DNA of 64,000 bases from Eopsaltria australis (lineage: Eukaryota; Chordata; Aves; Passeriformes; Petroicidae), in NCBI GenBank assembly GCA_034509425.1, contig JAVTVJ010000568.1, positions 56,758-120,757 of the forward strand. Reading direction: 5' to 3'. The translations under genes were made by a program, and so were the position numbers. The notes beneath the pieces were generated by a model that was given only the letters and a program-made list of their open reading frames with translations, was not told the origin of the DNA and ran no database searches. Below, piece after piece: positions 12,001 through 22,532 of this stretch; position 1 is the first letter of the stretch, and every line of letters starts with the position of its first letter.

Positions 12001-15000
12001 AGTTTCTTCCTTATTATTATGAATTGTTCTGTTGAAATAGAATCACAGAATCGTAGAATGGTTTGAGTTGGAAGAGGCCTTAAAGATCATCTAGTTTGAA
12101 CCTCCCTGCCATGGGCAGGGATACCTTCCACTAACTAAACAAGGTTGCTCAAAGCCCTGTCCATAAATACTTTGTAATTAGTGGTAGCTAAAATCCAAGC
12201 CTTTAACAAACCAAACCATGCCACATAGTGAATAGTCAAATGGCATATTCATAGTCTGTCTTCGTTATTTAAAAAGCTCTTTCAGTGGTGACAGTACAGA
12301 GTATTGGAATCCAGAGCAGGGAAACAACTAGTTTCATCATCTCAGTGTTTTGGTGTGATCAGCTGCGTGGCTTTTCTGTCATTAAAAGAGTATAGATATG
12401 CTTCATGCCTTCTTTCTTCTTTTAAATAAGACTTGCCAAATGCAGTTGCTTTTGTAAAATGCCTGATAAAGTACAACTAATAAGAATTTAGTTGGGGCAG
12501 GTTTGGGATAATGTTGGCCTGGAATGTTGTAGCTCCTATGTTTTTAAAACTGAAAACAAGCTAGTTGAAGGGAAGCATTGAGTTTAGACTCCTTCGTGAT
12601 GTCCTGTGTTCCTCTAGAGCATGCATGTCTGAAACCTAGTACAGAACTGTGTCCTTCCTGAACTGTAACTGGGTACATCCAGATCACAGGTTGAGTTCTG
12701 CTTCCATGCAAACATTTATATAATGTGATGACTGTATTAGGGATTTATTTTATATGAAGTATTACTACTAAAACTGCAGAATCTGATGAAAGTTCATCAA
12801 ACATGTGAAAGCAAGACCATTTTACATGGTCAAAATTCTCTAAAGAAATTATTAATTTCTCTAGTATACTAATGTTATTCCTTTGCTTGCTTGTCCTGCA
12901 GCCATTTTTTTTCATTCCCTGCAGTGAGCTGGCACTAAGGATAAGATAAGCAGCCTAGGCATAGCTTATGGTGCATGTTAAAATTGTTTTCTGAAGGCTC
13001 ACTCTCTTTATTAGTCAATATGAACCTCCATACATGGAACTTTAGTGCTGATCAGAGCGTCTACAAAGGAGTTAACAGCAGAAGTAAACTAGACAAAGAT
13101 GGGATAACTGGCTTGGAACTGCTGTTTCAGAACAAAAAAATCTTTTAAAATTATGACATTTTGAGGCCTTTTCTTCTCATAACTGAATAAAAAATAATTT
13201 CTAATTTTGGTGTAAAGGGCACAGTTTTTCTTGAATATAACCTGTGCTACTTGTTAGCATGTTTTCTTTAATTCCTTGGGAATATTTGTCAGGAAAGTGA
13301 TGACATAGCTGCATGCAATAACCTAGTTTTAGGGATGCTTTTGATCAACAGTAGGACAGAGGTGTGTCAAGCTAATGTGGCTTTTAGAATAGTTTGTTTT
13401 CAAGATTTAACATCTTTCCCCAAAATAGGTTGCTTCGGAGTATAGCAATACAGGTTAAAGCCATAGGAAATGGGTGGTTTCAACAACTACACTGGGGAGA
13501 AGGGAAAGTTCCTCTGGTGACTGTTTTAGGAGAGTTCCCAACATCTGCTGCTAAGCTATGAGTGCGTTAGGTAAGGGGACAACAGCAGACAGTTGGATTG
13601 ACACAGTAGATCCTAAAATAACATTGCTATCCAGACAGAGGTGAAGTCTATTTTCCCAGAAGCGGAACTTGGCACTGTCTGCTAGCTTGTAGTAGAGCTG
13701 GGATAATTCACTATTCAAGTTGGGGATGGACATTGATTCTTAATCATAGCTCACAAGTTGAGAGTTGCTATGTATAAAGAACGTTCTCATGGCATTTGCC
13801 ATATCTCAGTCTGGATGCATTCACTTAGCTGTAAATTGGTTCTATGAATTTTTGAAGACTATAGTTGAACATCTTAAGATTTCTAAAATAAGTATAGTTA
13901 TTTAAACAGTGTATCAGAATATACTATTTTATTGCTGAGGTTACAGGAAGAATGTGCTTGTAAATTGTTTTTTTTATAAACTGACAGGATTATTGAGGAT
14001 GAAGCAGAGCTCCCTGTGATTTTTCTCTTGTTGGAATTTCAATTAAAATAATGCTTTAGAAGAAAGCCAGAGAGATCTTTCCTGGAAATATGGCAAGAAA
14101 TAGTTGATATTTTGGGGAGTGTTGGCCAAAATTAGCTTCAAAATCCCCTCATCCTCCTTATGATAGCTGGTGCTGTGAAGACTTTGGCTGTGTTAACTGG
14201 AAAGGTATAGCAGGAGGATCAAATTGCCCTTCCTTTTCTCAGTTCTGTAATTATGGTGGGAGTTGAACGTTGTCTCTACATTGTCTGTAAGACTAAAAGT
14301 TCTTGGTGCTAAGTGTGTTGCACCAGGTTCTGGTCTCCACAGGGCAGTAAGGACAGAGTGATGGTGTGCTTTACAGTAGCTTCCTGTTGTGTGTGACATT
14401 TCTTCATCTTGGAGTTGGCCCCATGTGTATGTACTCCTCTGGCAGCTTACTGTGTATCTTCCTGACTTCCTCTTAATAAATAGTGTGCAGCCTGAATTTC
14501 CAGCCTAGGAAACAGCCAGGTAGCTGCTTGTCTGGTGAATATACCTGCATTGCCTGAACATAAAATATAAAGGTGATCCTGTGAGAGAAGCAGTCTGTTG
14601 TTTCTGGAAGTGGTGAGTGTGAAGCAGTTGACTTTAGGAGTGTTTTACTGACATTTTGTAGTCTTTTAATCTGTGTTGAGCGTTTCTTTCAATAATTTTA
14701 CAATTACTGCTTTCAACTGGTCCATGGTCTGTAGTGCTGTATTGTGCAGTCTGGATTAGTGTGTAGAGAGAACAAGAGTACTCTGAGAGATTCTACTAAT
14801 TTCCTTGGAGCCTTTCGCAGAGCTGGAGTGGCAGAAGCTGGTACCTGGTTTTCCAAGACAATCTTGCACCCGAAGATAAATGGTTCCAGCTCTTCTTAGT
14901 TCCTAAATTTTCAGGATGATGTGGTTAAAAAGACAAGGATGACAAAGACCCTAATTACATATGTGTAAAATGACGTGTTCAAACTCTAGGTTGCAGAACA

Positions 15001-15481
15001 CTTTTAGATGCTGTATGGATGTACAATGGGAAATAAAAATTCATGTCAGGTTTGACTTCAAGTCTCTATGAAACTTAATTTCTAAGCTAGATGTTAGCAA
15101 TCAATAAGTGTGGTGAGATTTCCTGCATCTGTTTGCAAACTACTCTTCTGCATTTCTTTTAACTAAAAAACTATCTTAAAAATCAATTTAGTTATTGTTT
15201 TATTACCAAATTAAACTTAAAAAATGAGAACTGGTGGTTACTCACAAATTTCTCAGTTTCTTTTAAGCTGGTGAAAGAAAAATAAGTCTGTTCAGGCAAA
15301 CTAACCACGTAGAAATATCAACTTTTCTAGCGTTAGTGTTTCTGATTTATTTTCTTTGAAATGCTTATTCAGGGAAGGAGTTGGATAACTGTATGATGTC
15401 TATGGTGCTTGTCTTCAGAAACTGACTTGAAATAAATACCTTTTTGAAGCCTTTTATGAAAACAGCACTTTCTTAGTAAAA
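9034..15481. other. SMAD2 intron after first coding exon
   Basis: AT-rich intron with no supported gene. It holds one CR1 fragment (annotated separately). I looked for the next SMAD2 exons (the 30-residue exon and the one starting SLDGRLQVSHRKG) by eye in this block and did not see them. Confidence 0.75.
12040..12172 (-). repeat. CR1 LINE 3' end fragment
   Basis: Contains the signature of avian CR1 3' ends in reverse orientation: 'atagaatcacagaatcgtag', 'ttggaagaggccttaaagatcatctag', 'cctgccatgggcagggataccttccact' and 'aaggttgctcaaagccc'. It starts with the ATAGAATCA repeat that ends CR1 transcripts, so the element is a 5'-truncated minus-strand copy. Confidence 0.92.
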
Positions 15482-15486
15482 AGCAT

Positions 15487-16055
15487 TGTCGTGGGTTGAC
15501 CCCGGCCAGGTGCCAGGTGCCCACTCAGTCACTATCACTCCCTCTCCTGCTGGGAGAGGGGAGAGGATAATATTGAAAAAGACTATCAGGGTAAGAAAAG
15601 GCAGTTTTATTACAGCGGGGAAAAAATAGAACAAACAAGCTGAGAGTTGCGTGTGCAAGAGCAGAAGGGAAAACAATCAATCTCTACTTCCCATCAGTAG
15701 CGATGTCTGGACACTTCCTGGGAAGCAAGGCTTCAGCACGCGTGATGGTTGTTCAAGGAGGCAAACATGGACCAGCCCTGAGTGCCTTCTCCTCCTCCTC
15801 TCTTCCTTCCCTTATATATCTGAGCTGATGTCATATGGTATGGAATATCCCTTTGGCTGACTGGGCTCAGCTGGCCTGCTGGTGTCCCCTCCCAGGATCT
15901 TGCCCCCCCCCATCCCCTTCAGTGGGGGAAGGAATGTCAGAGGGACAGCACAGCTTGGCAGTAGCCAAAACACTGCTCTGTTATCAATGCCAGCTACCAA
16001 AGCAAAGTACAGCAGTGTAAGGCCTGTGAGCTTTACCCCAGTCAGACCCAATACA
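15487..16055 (-). repeat. A1 3' LTR
   Basis: A 569-bp LTR, left end of the provirus, nearly identical to the copy at 20621..21185. In sense it begins TGTATTGGGTCTGACTGGGG and ends CCACGACA; TATATAAG and AATAAAA elements are visible on the minus strand. A 5-base insertion (near 16011) and a two-base difference in a CT repeat separate it from its partner. Confidence 0.95.
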
Positions 16056-16071
16056 ATCTCCACCCCTTATT
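16056..16071 (-). other. A1 polypurine tract
   Basis: Directly upstream (in sense) of the 3' LTR the minus strand reads AATAAGGGGTGGAGAT, the position and composition expected for the plus-strand priming polypurine tract. The same tract, with one change, precedes the 3' LTR of A2. Confidence 0.8.
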
Positions 16072-16390
16072 CCATACCATTTGCATCATGCTCAGAAATC
16101 CTTTCCTACTCACACATGCAATTTAAGCTACATCCTTAAACCATGCCCATCACATTAACTACTATCTCCTGTCCTTTCACATCATTCCAGGTGGCCTCCA
16201 TTTCCAGCAGAATGTGGGGTCAGGGCAGGAGGAATAGTAAACTTGATTGTCGAGGACTGGCACCATCCCTGTTCATTGTGGCCTTTTTCTTGCCCCTTGC
16301 TGAAATTCGTTCTTCGTCAGCTCATGTCCCTTCTGCTACTTACATCCTGCAACATACAACTTCCAACATACATTATTCTTACCCCAAGGT
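16072..16390 (-). other. A1 noncoding stretch after integrase
   Basis: Between the integrase stop and the polypurine tract there is about 320 bp without a conserved frame. No env remnant or dUTPase is recognised; the same interval in A2 is similar, so it is a normal part of this family. Confidence 0.6.
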
Positions 16391-17260
16391 TCAATCACCT
16401 TGGGGTACACACTGGGTCTCCCCATCCTCCCACATTACCCACCAAGTGCACCCAGGTCCTTGGGCAAAGACAGTCCCACGAATGGGTTTGCCCTTCCCCA
16501 TGGGGGATGCACCCCACACTGACTTCCCCAGCCACTTTCCTATGTGTAGTGCAGGAACCTTGTCTCCCTCCACAGTGTCTAAGGGTTTAGTTTGGGCGGG
16601 ACCAGGGCGGTTAACAGATCCCCTAGTATTGACTAGCCAAGCGGCTTCTGCCAAGTTCACATCTCAATGCTTCCATGTCCCATTACCTAGTGCCCGTAGC
16701 ATAGTTTTTAACAGTCCATTATATCTTTCAATCTTCCCAGAGGCCTGTGGGTGATAAGGAATATGATATATCCACTTAATGCCATGCCTCTTTGCCCAGG
16801 AGTTAATAAGATTATTTCGAAAATGAGTCCCGTTGTCTGACTCAATTCTATCTGGGGTTCCATGTCGCCACAAAATGTGTCTTTCAAGACCTGAAATTGT
16901 TTTCTGAGCTGTGGCATGGTTTACTGGGTAAGTTTCCAGCCAGCCAGTTGTGGCCTCCACCATGGTGAGGATGTAACTCTTGCCTTGGCGTGTTCGTGGC
17001 AATGGCCCAATGTAATCAATTTGCCAGGCTTCACCATACTGGAACCCCAGCCACCGCCCTCCACTCCAAAGAGGCTTCACTCGTGTGGCTCGCTTGATGG
17101 CAGCGCATGTTTCACACTGATGAATAACCTGCGTGATGGCCTCCATGGTCAGATCCACCCCTCGATCGCGAGCCCATCTGTATGTTGCATCCCTTCCAAG
17201 ATGCCCTGATGTTTCGTGGGACCATTGGGCTATAAAGAGCTCACTCTTTCTCTCCTAGGT
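16391..17260 (-). pseudogene. pol (integrase): A1 integrase, frameshifted
   Basis: Integrase inserts viral DNA into the host genome. The zinc-binding part shows the paired cysteines in HQCETCAAIK; the catalytic core follows with first Asp in WQIDYIGPLP, second Asp in ESDNGTHF and the Glu in SGKIERYN, giving the DD35E arrangement. A C-terminal part with KGKPIRGTVFAQGPG and WWVMWEDGETQC follows in another frame after the break at 16660-16664. The N-terminal histidines lie in a further frame upstream of 17158. It is close to the A2 integrase, so the breaks are recent. All three catalytic residues are present although the frame is not continuous. Confidence 0.85.
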
Positions 17261-17319
17261 CTCTCTAGGTCTACCTGAGCTACTCCAATTTTGGTGGCCT
17301 TATCTACCTGTTCATTGTT

Positions 17320-17886
17320 TTAAAGCTCCTCCGTGGCACGACTTCTGGGCACATTGGCATCTACATGGCGTACTTTCACAGTCATGTTCTCTATCCATGC
17401 AGCCATGTCTTGCCATAATGCAGCAGCCCAGATGGGTTTTCCCCTGCGCTGCCAGTTGGTTTTCTTCCACTGCTGCAGCCATCCCCATAGGGCATTAGCC
17501 ACCATCCAGGAGTTGGTATAGAGATAGAGTATGGGCCACTTTTCTCTCTCAGCAATCTCTAGGGCTAGTTGGATGGCTTTCACCTCTGCAAACTGGCTTG
17601 ATTCACCTTCCCCTTCAGCAGTCTCAATGACTTGTCGTGTGGGATTCCACACAGCAGCTTTCCACCTCCGATGGTTTCCTGTCACTCGACAGGATCCATC
17701 AGTAAATAAAGCATATTTTCTTTCGTTTTCTGGTAACTCGTTATATGGTGGTGCTTCTTGGGCACGAGTCACCTTCTCAGACAGTGCTCCAAAATCTCTG
17801 GCTTCTGGCCAACTCAAAATCTCTTCTAGGATTCCTGGGAAGTTGGGTTTTCCATTCGGGCTCGTTGTGTAATTAAGGCCACCCAC
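17320..17886 (-). pseudogene. pol (RNase H): A1 RNase H, catalytic residue changed
   Basis: The 188-codon frame contains the RNase H signature: TDGS (first Asp), FAEVKAIQLALEIAE (Glu) and LYTNSWMVANA. The third motif is normally YTDS, and A2 has LYTDSW, so the third catalytic Asp is Asn here. The last motif, HVDAN, also differs from HVDAH in A2. The domain degrades the RNA strand of the RNA/DNA hybrid during reverse transcription; these two substitutions predict an inactive copy. It overlaps the end of the upstream RT frame by about 60 bases, so a frameshift near 17830-17880 separates RT from RNase H. Confidence 0.85.
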
Positions 17887-19733
17887 TTACTCCATGTAGC
17901 ACTGGTTGCATGATGCACGGAGGGAATGTTTCCTTTGAACATCCAGTGTAGGACAGGCAATCGTGGTGCCAAGAGGAGACATGCTTCTGTCCCAACAACT
18001 TCTGAGGCTGCTCGAACCCCCTCATAAGCCGCTAGTATTTCTTTTTCAGTTGGAGTATAGTGGGCTTCTGATCCTCGATAACTCCTGCTCCAGAATCCTA
18101 ATGGCCGACCTCGGGTTTCTCCTGCGGTCCTCTGCCAGAGGCTCCAGGTGAGGCCTTGCTCCCCAGATGCAGTGTAGAGTATATTTTGCACATCTGGTCC
18201 TGTCCGAACAGGCCCAAGAGCCACCGCACGAGCTATTTCTTGTTTGATTTGCTCAAAGGCCTGTTTCTGCTCAGGGCCCCACTTGAAGTCATTCTTCTTT
18301 CGGGTCACTCGATAGAGGGGGCCCACAAGTTGACTATAGCCTGGAATGTGCATTCTCCAGAATCCTACAAGGCCCAAGAAAGCTTGTGTTTCTTTCTTAG
18401 TAACTGGTGGAGACATATTGGCAATTTTGTCAACCACCTCTGTAGGCACATGACGGCGCCCATCCTGCCATTTTATTCCTAGAAACTGGATTTCCTGTGC
18501 AGGTCCCTTCACCTTACTTTGTTTTATGGCAAGACCAGCTTTCAGAAGAATTTGGATTATTTTCTTCCCTTTTTCAAAAACTTCTCCTGCTGTATCACCC
18601 CACACAATGATATCATCAATATATTGCAGGTGTTCTGGAGCTCCACCCTGTTCCAGGGCAGCCTGGATCAGGCCATGGCAGATGGTGGGGCTGTGTCTCC
18701 ACCCCTGGGGCAGTCGGTTCCAGGTGTACTGGACACCCCTCCAAGTGAAAGCAAATTGTGGCCTGCACTCTGCCACCAGAGGGATTGAGAAAAATGCATT
18801 AGCTATGTCAATTGTGGCATACCATTTGGCTGCTTTTGACTCTAGCTCATATTGGAGGTCCAACATGTCTGGTACGGCAGCACTTAGAGGTGGTGTGACT
18901 TCATTCAGGCCCCGATAGTCCACTGTCAGCTGCCATTCCCCATTTGACTTCCGCACTGGCCATATGGGGCTGTTGAAGGGTGAGCGGGTCCTGCTGATAA
19001 CTCCTTGGCTCACCAGTTGACGAATTAGTTCGTGGATAGGAGTCATGGAATCCCGGTTGGTACGATACTGCCTCCGGTGCACTGGGGTGGTGGCTCGCAG
19101 GGATGAGGGAGCACCCAGAGTTTCTTCTACATTTCGGAGCCAGGCGGACGCCAACTCTACAGTTGGTGTATCCATTTTTGGGTAATAAAGTGCCGCCAAG
19201 CTGCTGGAATATGATGCCGGCGCGCCTTGAACCACCTTCCTCCACATGGCAAGTGTACAAGGGATATCCTCTGGATCTATGGTGACGCTATCATCCTTTA
19301 GATCACTATAGACAATTTCCAGCACTGCTAATTCTCTCAAGTACTGGATACCTTCATCCACATTGGTCCACTTCCCTGGGGACTTTACAAGATCTTCCTT
19401 AAAAGGATATCTTGCCTTCACACTTGAAAGAAGCCGTCTCCAGAGGCTACAAGTTGCTCCTTTCTTTGCAAGTCCTCTTTCAATTTCCCGATCCCTAGCA
19501 AGGGATCCCAGCTGTTGGGCTTCATGACCTTCTAACTGCTGACTATCGGCCCCATTATCCCAGCATCGCAGCAGCCATGCAGGAATCCTCTCACCTGACT
19601 GGCGGCTGTAATCCTTTTGCAAGTCTCGAAGTTCGGATGGGGTCAGGGACCGAGTAACTTCGGTCTCCTGTTTAATCTGCCTCACTCCCTTCGATTCCTT
19701 TGCTGAGGGACCTGCCTCTTGATCTAGCCCCAT
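17826..19733 (-). pseudogene. gag-pol: A1 fused gag-RT open frame (635 codons)
   Basis: The longest open frame in the window. It starts just after a GAA microsatellite with the second half of Gag (segments TPSELRDLQKDY, WLLRCWDNGADSQQ, VKARYPFKEDL), then jumps near 19080 directly into reverse transcriptase (VHRRQYRTN, LTVDYRGLNEVTPP, WYATIDIANAFFS, YIDDIIVWGD, FLGLVGFWRMHIPGYS). Compared with A2, exactly 843 bases are missing (A2 59987..60829), a multiple of three, removing the Gag end, the UAG codon and the protease. The RT catalytic aspartates (IDIA and YIDD) are present. The frame runs on into the RT connection and part of the RNase H linker. Whether it is translated is unknown; it has no protease to process it. 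Confidence 0.85.
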
Positions 19734-19766
<33 letters not shown>

Positions 19767-20460
19767 TCTTACTAATCGGCCTGAAACTTGCCTTGTCCAT
19801 TTTTTTTTTTTTCACTACTGGGGCAATTACTGTAGTTGTTGTGGTTTGGGTTCCTATCTCAGACATAGTTGTTATGGTTTGTATCCCTGCCTCAGCCACA
19901 GCTGTAGTTTGTGTCCCTGTCTCAGCTATAGTGTCCTCAGGCACAGTTTGAGTTCCTGCCTCAACCACAGTCCTCTGAGAATATTGAACAGAGGCCCGGT
20001 AGGCCCAGGCCAGCCCCCAGTACAGGGCGAGAAGCTGCTCGCATTCCTGAGAGTAAACGAGGCACCCTTCTGTCAGCCGACGGGCCAGTTTGTTAGGGTT
20101 ATTTACCTCTTCAGGAGTAAACTCCCAGGCAACGGGAGGTGATAACCGCCCTAGGAACCTGCCCAAATCCCTCCATATACCTTTCCACCCAGGAACTGGG
20201 TACCTCAGGGCAGATTTTAACAGCTCCTCACCCAAGGGTCGTTTCCTTCTGTACCAGGGAGATGACAATTTCCATGAATTCCATAAGGTAACAACAGTGT
20301 TGGCTAATATTATTAATAATATCAGGAAGCTTATGTAAGGGTTGGCAATAATCACAGGAGCCTGCAGTAAAAGATCATCCATACTCAAATTCACCCAGGG
20401 CAGAGAGAAGGAGTTATATTCATTCACAGTCATTGTTTGTTTCAACATGTTCCCAAACAT
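19672..20460 (-). CDS. gag: A1 gag, N-terminal half
   Basis: A 262-codon frame starting MFGNMLKQTMTVNEYNS, placed as expected for Gag downstream of the 5' LTR and primer site. Residues about 30-60 form a hydrophobic segment (QAPVIIANPYISFLILLIIL) that looks membrane-spanning. Then comes a conserved block (LGEELLKSALRYPVPGWKG, SPPVAWEFTPEEVNNPNKL) followed by an array of four GTQT/GIQT motifs (19842-19956) and a basic arginine run encoded by a GAA-type microsatellite. The frame ends shortly after; the rest of Gag is open in another frame starting near the same microsatellite. I see no zinc knuckle. Start chosen because the same Met opens the A2 frame. Confidence 0.8.
19738..19813. repeat. GAA microsatellite and A13 run in A1 gag
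   Basis: On the plus strand a (CTT)n-like tract (about 19738-19775) is followed by a run of 13 T (13 A in sense) ending near 19812. They lie inside gag and mark the place where the open frame changes between the two Gag halves. A2 has the same arrangement at about 59262-59336. Confidence 0.9.
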
Positions 20461-20593
20461 AGCAAAACAAAGATAAGCAGTGTGGCAGCCGAAGGCCGTA
20501 TGCCACGCAGGAGTTTACTACTTGAGAGCTGCTATTGGTAATTACTAGAGCATGCAATATATATGTATATATAGAAAAAACTACCTTTATCTC

Positions 20594-20612
20594 GCCGCAC
20601 GTTCGGGCGCCA
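20594..20612 (-). other. A1 primer binding site, lysine-tRNA-like
   Basis: In sense the bases read TGGCGCCCGAACGTGCGGC, eight bases inside the 5' LTR end. It resembles the lysine tRNA 3' ends (TGGCGCCC core) with one extra G compared with the Lys-1,2 type site; A2 has GTGGGGC where this copy has GTGCGGC. The tRNA comparison is from memory. Confidence 0.7.
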
Positions 20613-20620
20613 AAAGAGAC

Positions 20621-21185
20621 TGTCATGGGTTGACCCCGGCCAGGTGCCAGGTGCCCACTCAGTCACTCTATCACTCCCTCTCCCGCTGGGAGAGGGGAGA
20701 GGATAATATTGAAAAAGACTATCAGGGTAAGAAAAGGCAGTTTTATTACAGCGGGGAAAAAATAGAACAAGCAAGCTGAGAGTTGCGCGCGCAAGAGCAG
20801 AAGGGAAAACAATCAATCTCTACTTCCCATCAGTAGCGATGTCCGGACACTTTCTGGGAAGCAGGGCTTCAGCACGCGTGATGGTTGTTCAAGGAGGCAA
20901 ACATGGACCAGCCCTGAGTGCCTCCTCCTCCTCCTCTCTTCCTTCCCTTATATATCTGAGCTGATGTCATATGGTATGGAATATCCCTTTGGCTGACTGG
21001 GGTCAGCTGGCCTGCTGGTGTCCCCTCCCAGGATCTTGCCCCCCCCATCCCCTTCAGTGGGGGAAGGAATGTCACAGGGACAGCACAGCTTGGCAGTAGC
21101 CAAAACACTGCTCTGTTATCAATGCCTGCTACCAAAGTACAGCAGTGTAAGGCCTGTGAGCTTTACCCCAGTCAGACCCAATACA
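20621..21185 (-). repeat. A1 5' LTR
   Basis: The 565-bp LTR at the upstream (sense) end of the provirus, TGTATTGGG...CCATGACA. TATATAAGGGAAGG is visible upstream of an AATAAAACTGCC signal, in correct order for U3-R-U5 on the minus strand. Confidence 0.95.
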
Positions 21186-21190
21186 AGCAT

Positions 21191-22527
21191 TTTTTAGTAA
21201 ATTTTTTTGTGAACTGGTCAACAGTCTTGAGGTCCTTGTTCATTGAGAGGAGCCATCATGGATGGGGGTGTAACAGAGTGCAGTGAATGGTCAAAGCAGA
21301 ATAAGCTAAGAAGTTAAATATTGTTTTTCCCTTAAGCCTTTCTACATAACTTCCACATTATAGCCTAAAGTTAAATTGTTTGTTTTCTCCTTTTTGTGTC
21401 ATAGTTTCAGTGTATTTCTTATGTAGTGTAGGATGCAAGATTTCTAATAGCATATTTTTATTCTACCAACACTTCCTCCTTGAATGGCTGATTAGCAGCA
21501 GGACCGTTTTGATAAATTGATATATCTCCCTTTCTCTGGGGAGACATTATAGCAACTTTCCAGTACCTAAAGGGGCTACAAGAAAGCTGGAGAGGGACTT
21601 TAGACAAGGGCATGGAGTGATAGGAGAAGGGGGAATGGCTTCAAACTGACAGAGGGCAGGGTTAGATTAGATATTGGGAAGAAATTCTTGACTGTGTGGG
21701 TGGTGAGGCACTGGCACAGGTTGCCCAGAGTTGTGGCTGCACCCTCCCTGGAAGTGTTCAAGGCCAGGTTGAATGGGGTTTTGAGCAACCTGGTATAGTG
21801 GAAGGTGTCCCTGCCAATGGTGCGGGGGTTCGGACTAGATGATCTTAAGCTCCTTTTCAACCCAAATCATTTTGATATCTGTATACAGAAGAACATATGT
21901 GCATCAGTAGGCCACTGCCCAGATACTGTGTATTACAGCAGTTAGGGCCTTGCAAATCAGTCATTCTTTAGAAGATGAATTTGAAGATTTAAGTTTTCTA
22001 GCCTTCTAACAGTGTTGATTGAAGTTAAGAATATTGACTGTGTTGAAGTGTAATTGAGTTTTAATTATAAATACTAAAATATAGCTGTTAACTTGGTTTG
22101 TTGCACAACTGGTGATGAAGACTGATTTGCTATAACTAAGGTTAAGCTTTAGTGTAGACAGAGTTCAGGTTACAGCATCTTATAATGATGTCATCCTGAA
22201 AAAGGAAGTCTTAGAGTATTAAAGATACTTAGGGCTATCAGTTTTAAGCTTGCGCAATTTAGGAAGCCATGTGACTTACCCACATAATTTGTTAGAGTTG
22301 GTGTGCCAAGCAGAAAGTATCAGCATGTCTTTTAAGGTAGGTCAACAGGTAAAAATATAAATGTGCAAGATACTTAGCCACTAGCAAAATGCTGTATAGC
22401 TCAAAGGAACTTGTCTCTCAAGTCAGGAGGAAAAAAACATTGAATTTTGGGGACTGTATCGTATACTAACTGGAGCACAGGATAAAGGCTCAGGGGGTGT
22501 GGATTCTGGCCTTGGCTCTGCTTTTTT
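21191..22527. other. Host intron between two LTR insertions
   Basis: AT-rich intronic sequence resuming directly after the A1 target duplication. It contains one CR1 copy (annotated separately) and no supported gene. Confidence 0.7.
21552..21882 (+). repeat. CR1 LINE 3' end
   Basis: Plus-strand CR1 with the classic phrases in order: 'cagtacctaaaggggctac', 'aagctggagagggacttt', 'gaagaaattcttgactgtg', 'gtggtgaggcactggcac', 'ggaagtgttcaaggccagg', 'gatgatcttaagctcc'. It is 5'-truncated, as most avian CR1 copies are. The longer minus-strand frame here is only a shadow. Confidence 0.95.
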
Positions 22528-22532
22528 TCAGG

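Larger units (their letters stand above)
15487..21185 (-). mobile_element. ERV-L-type provirus A1, nearly complete
   Basis: A provirus of 5699 bp with LTRs at both ends (15487..16055 and 20621..21185), flanked by the exact 5-bp duplication AGCAT (15482-15486 and 21186-21190). LTR ends are TGT...ACA. On the minus strand the order is 5' LTR, primer site, gag, reverse transcriptase, RNase H, integrase, polypurine tract, 3' LTR, with no env. Lack of env, 5-bp duplication and RT of the YIDD type with an LPQGWRHSPTICHGL segment point to the ERV-L class. By my alignment the two LTRs differ at about 12 substitutions in 562 compared sites (2.1%) plus three indels, so the insertion is fairly young. It sits antisense to SMAD2 within its intron. 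Compared with provirus A2 it lacks protease through an in-frame 843-bp deletion. Confidence 0.95.

Noticed and set aside
16143..16754. 203-codon plus-strand frame
   Set aside because: It lies exactly opposite the A1 integrase; its mirror exists opposite the A2 integrase. It is a shadow of a real gene.
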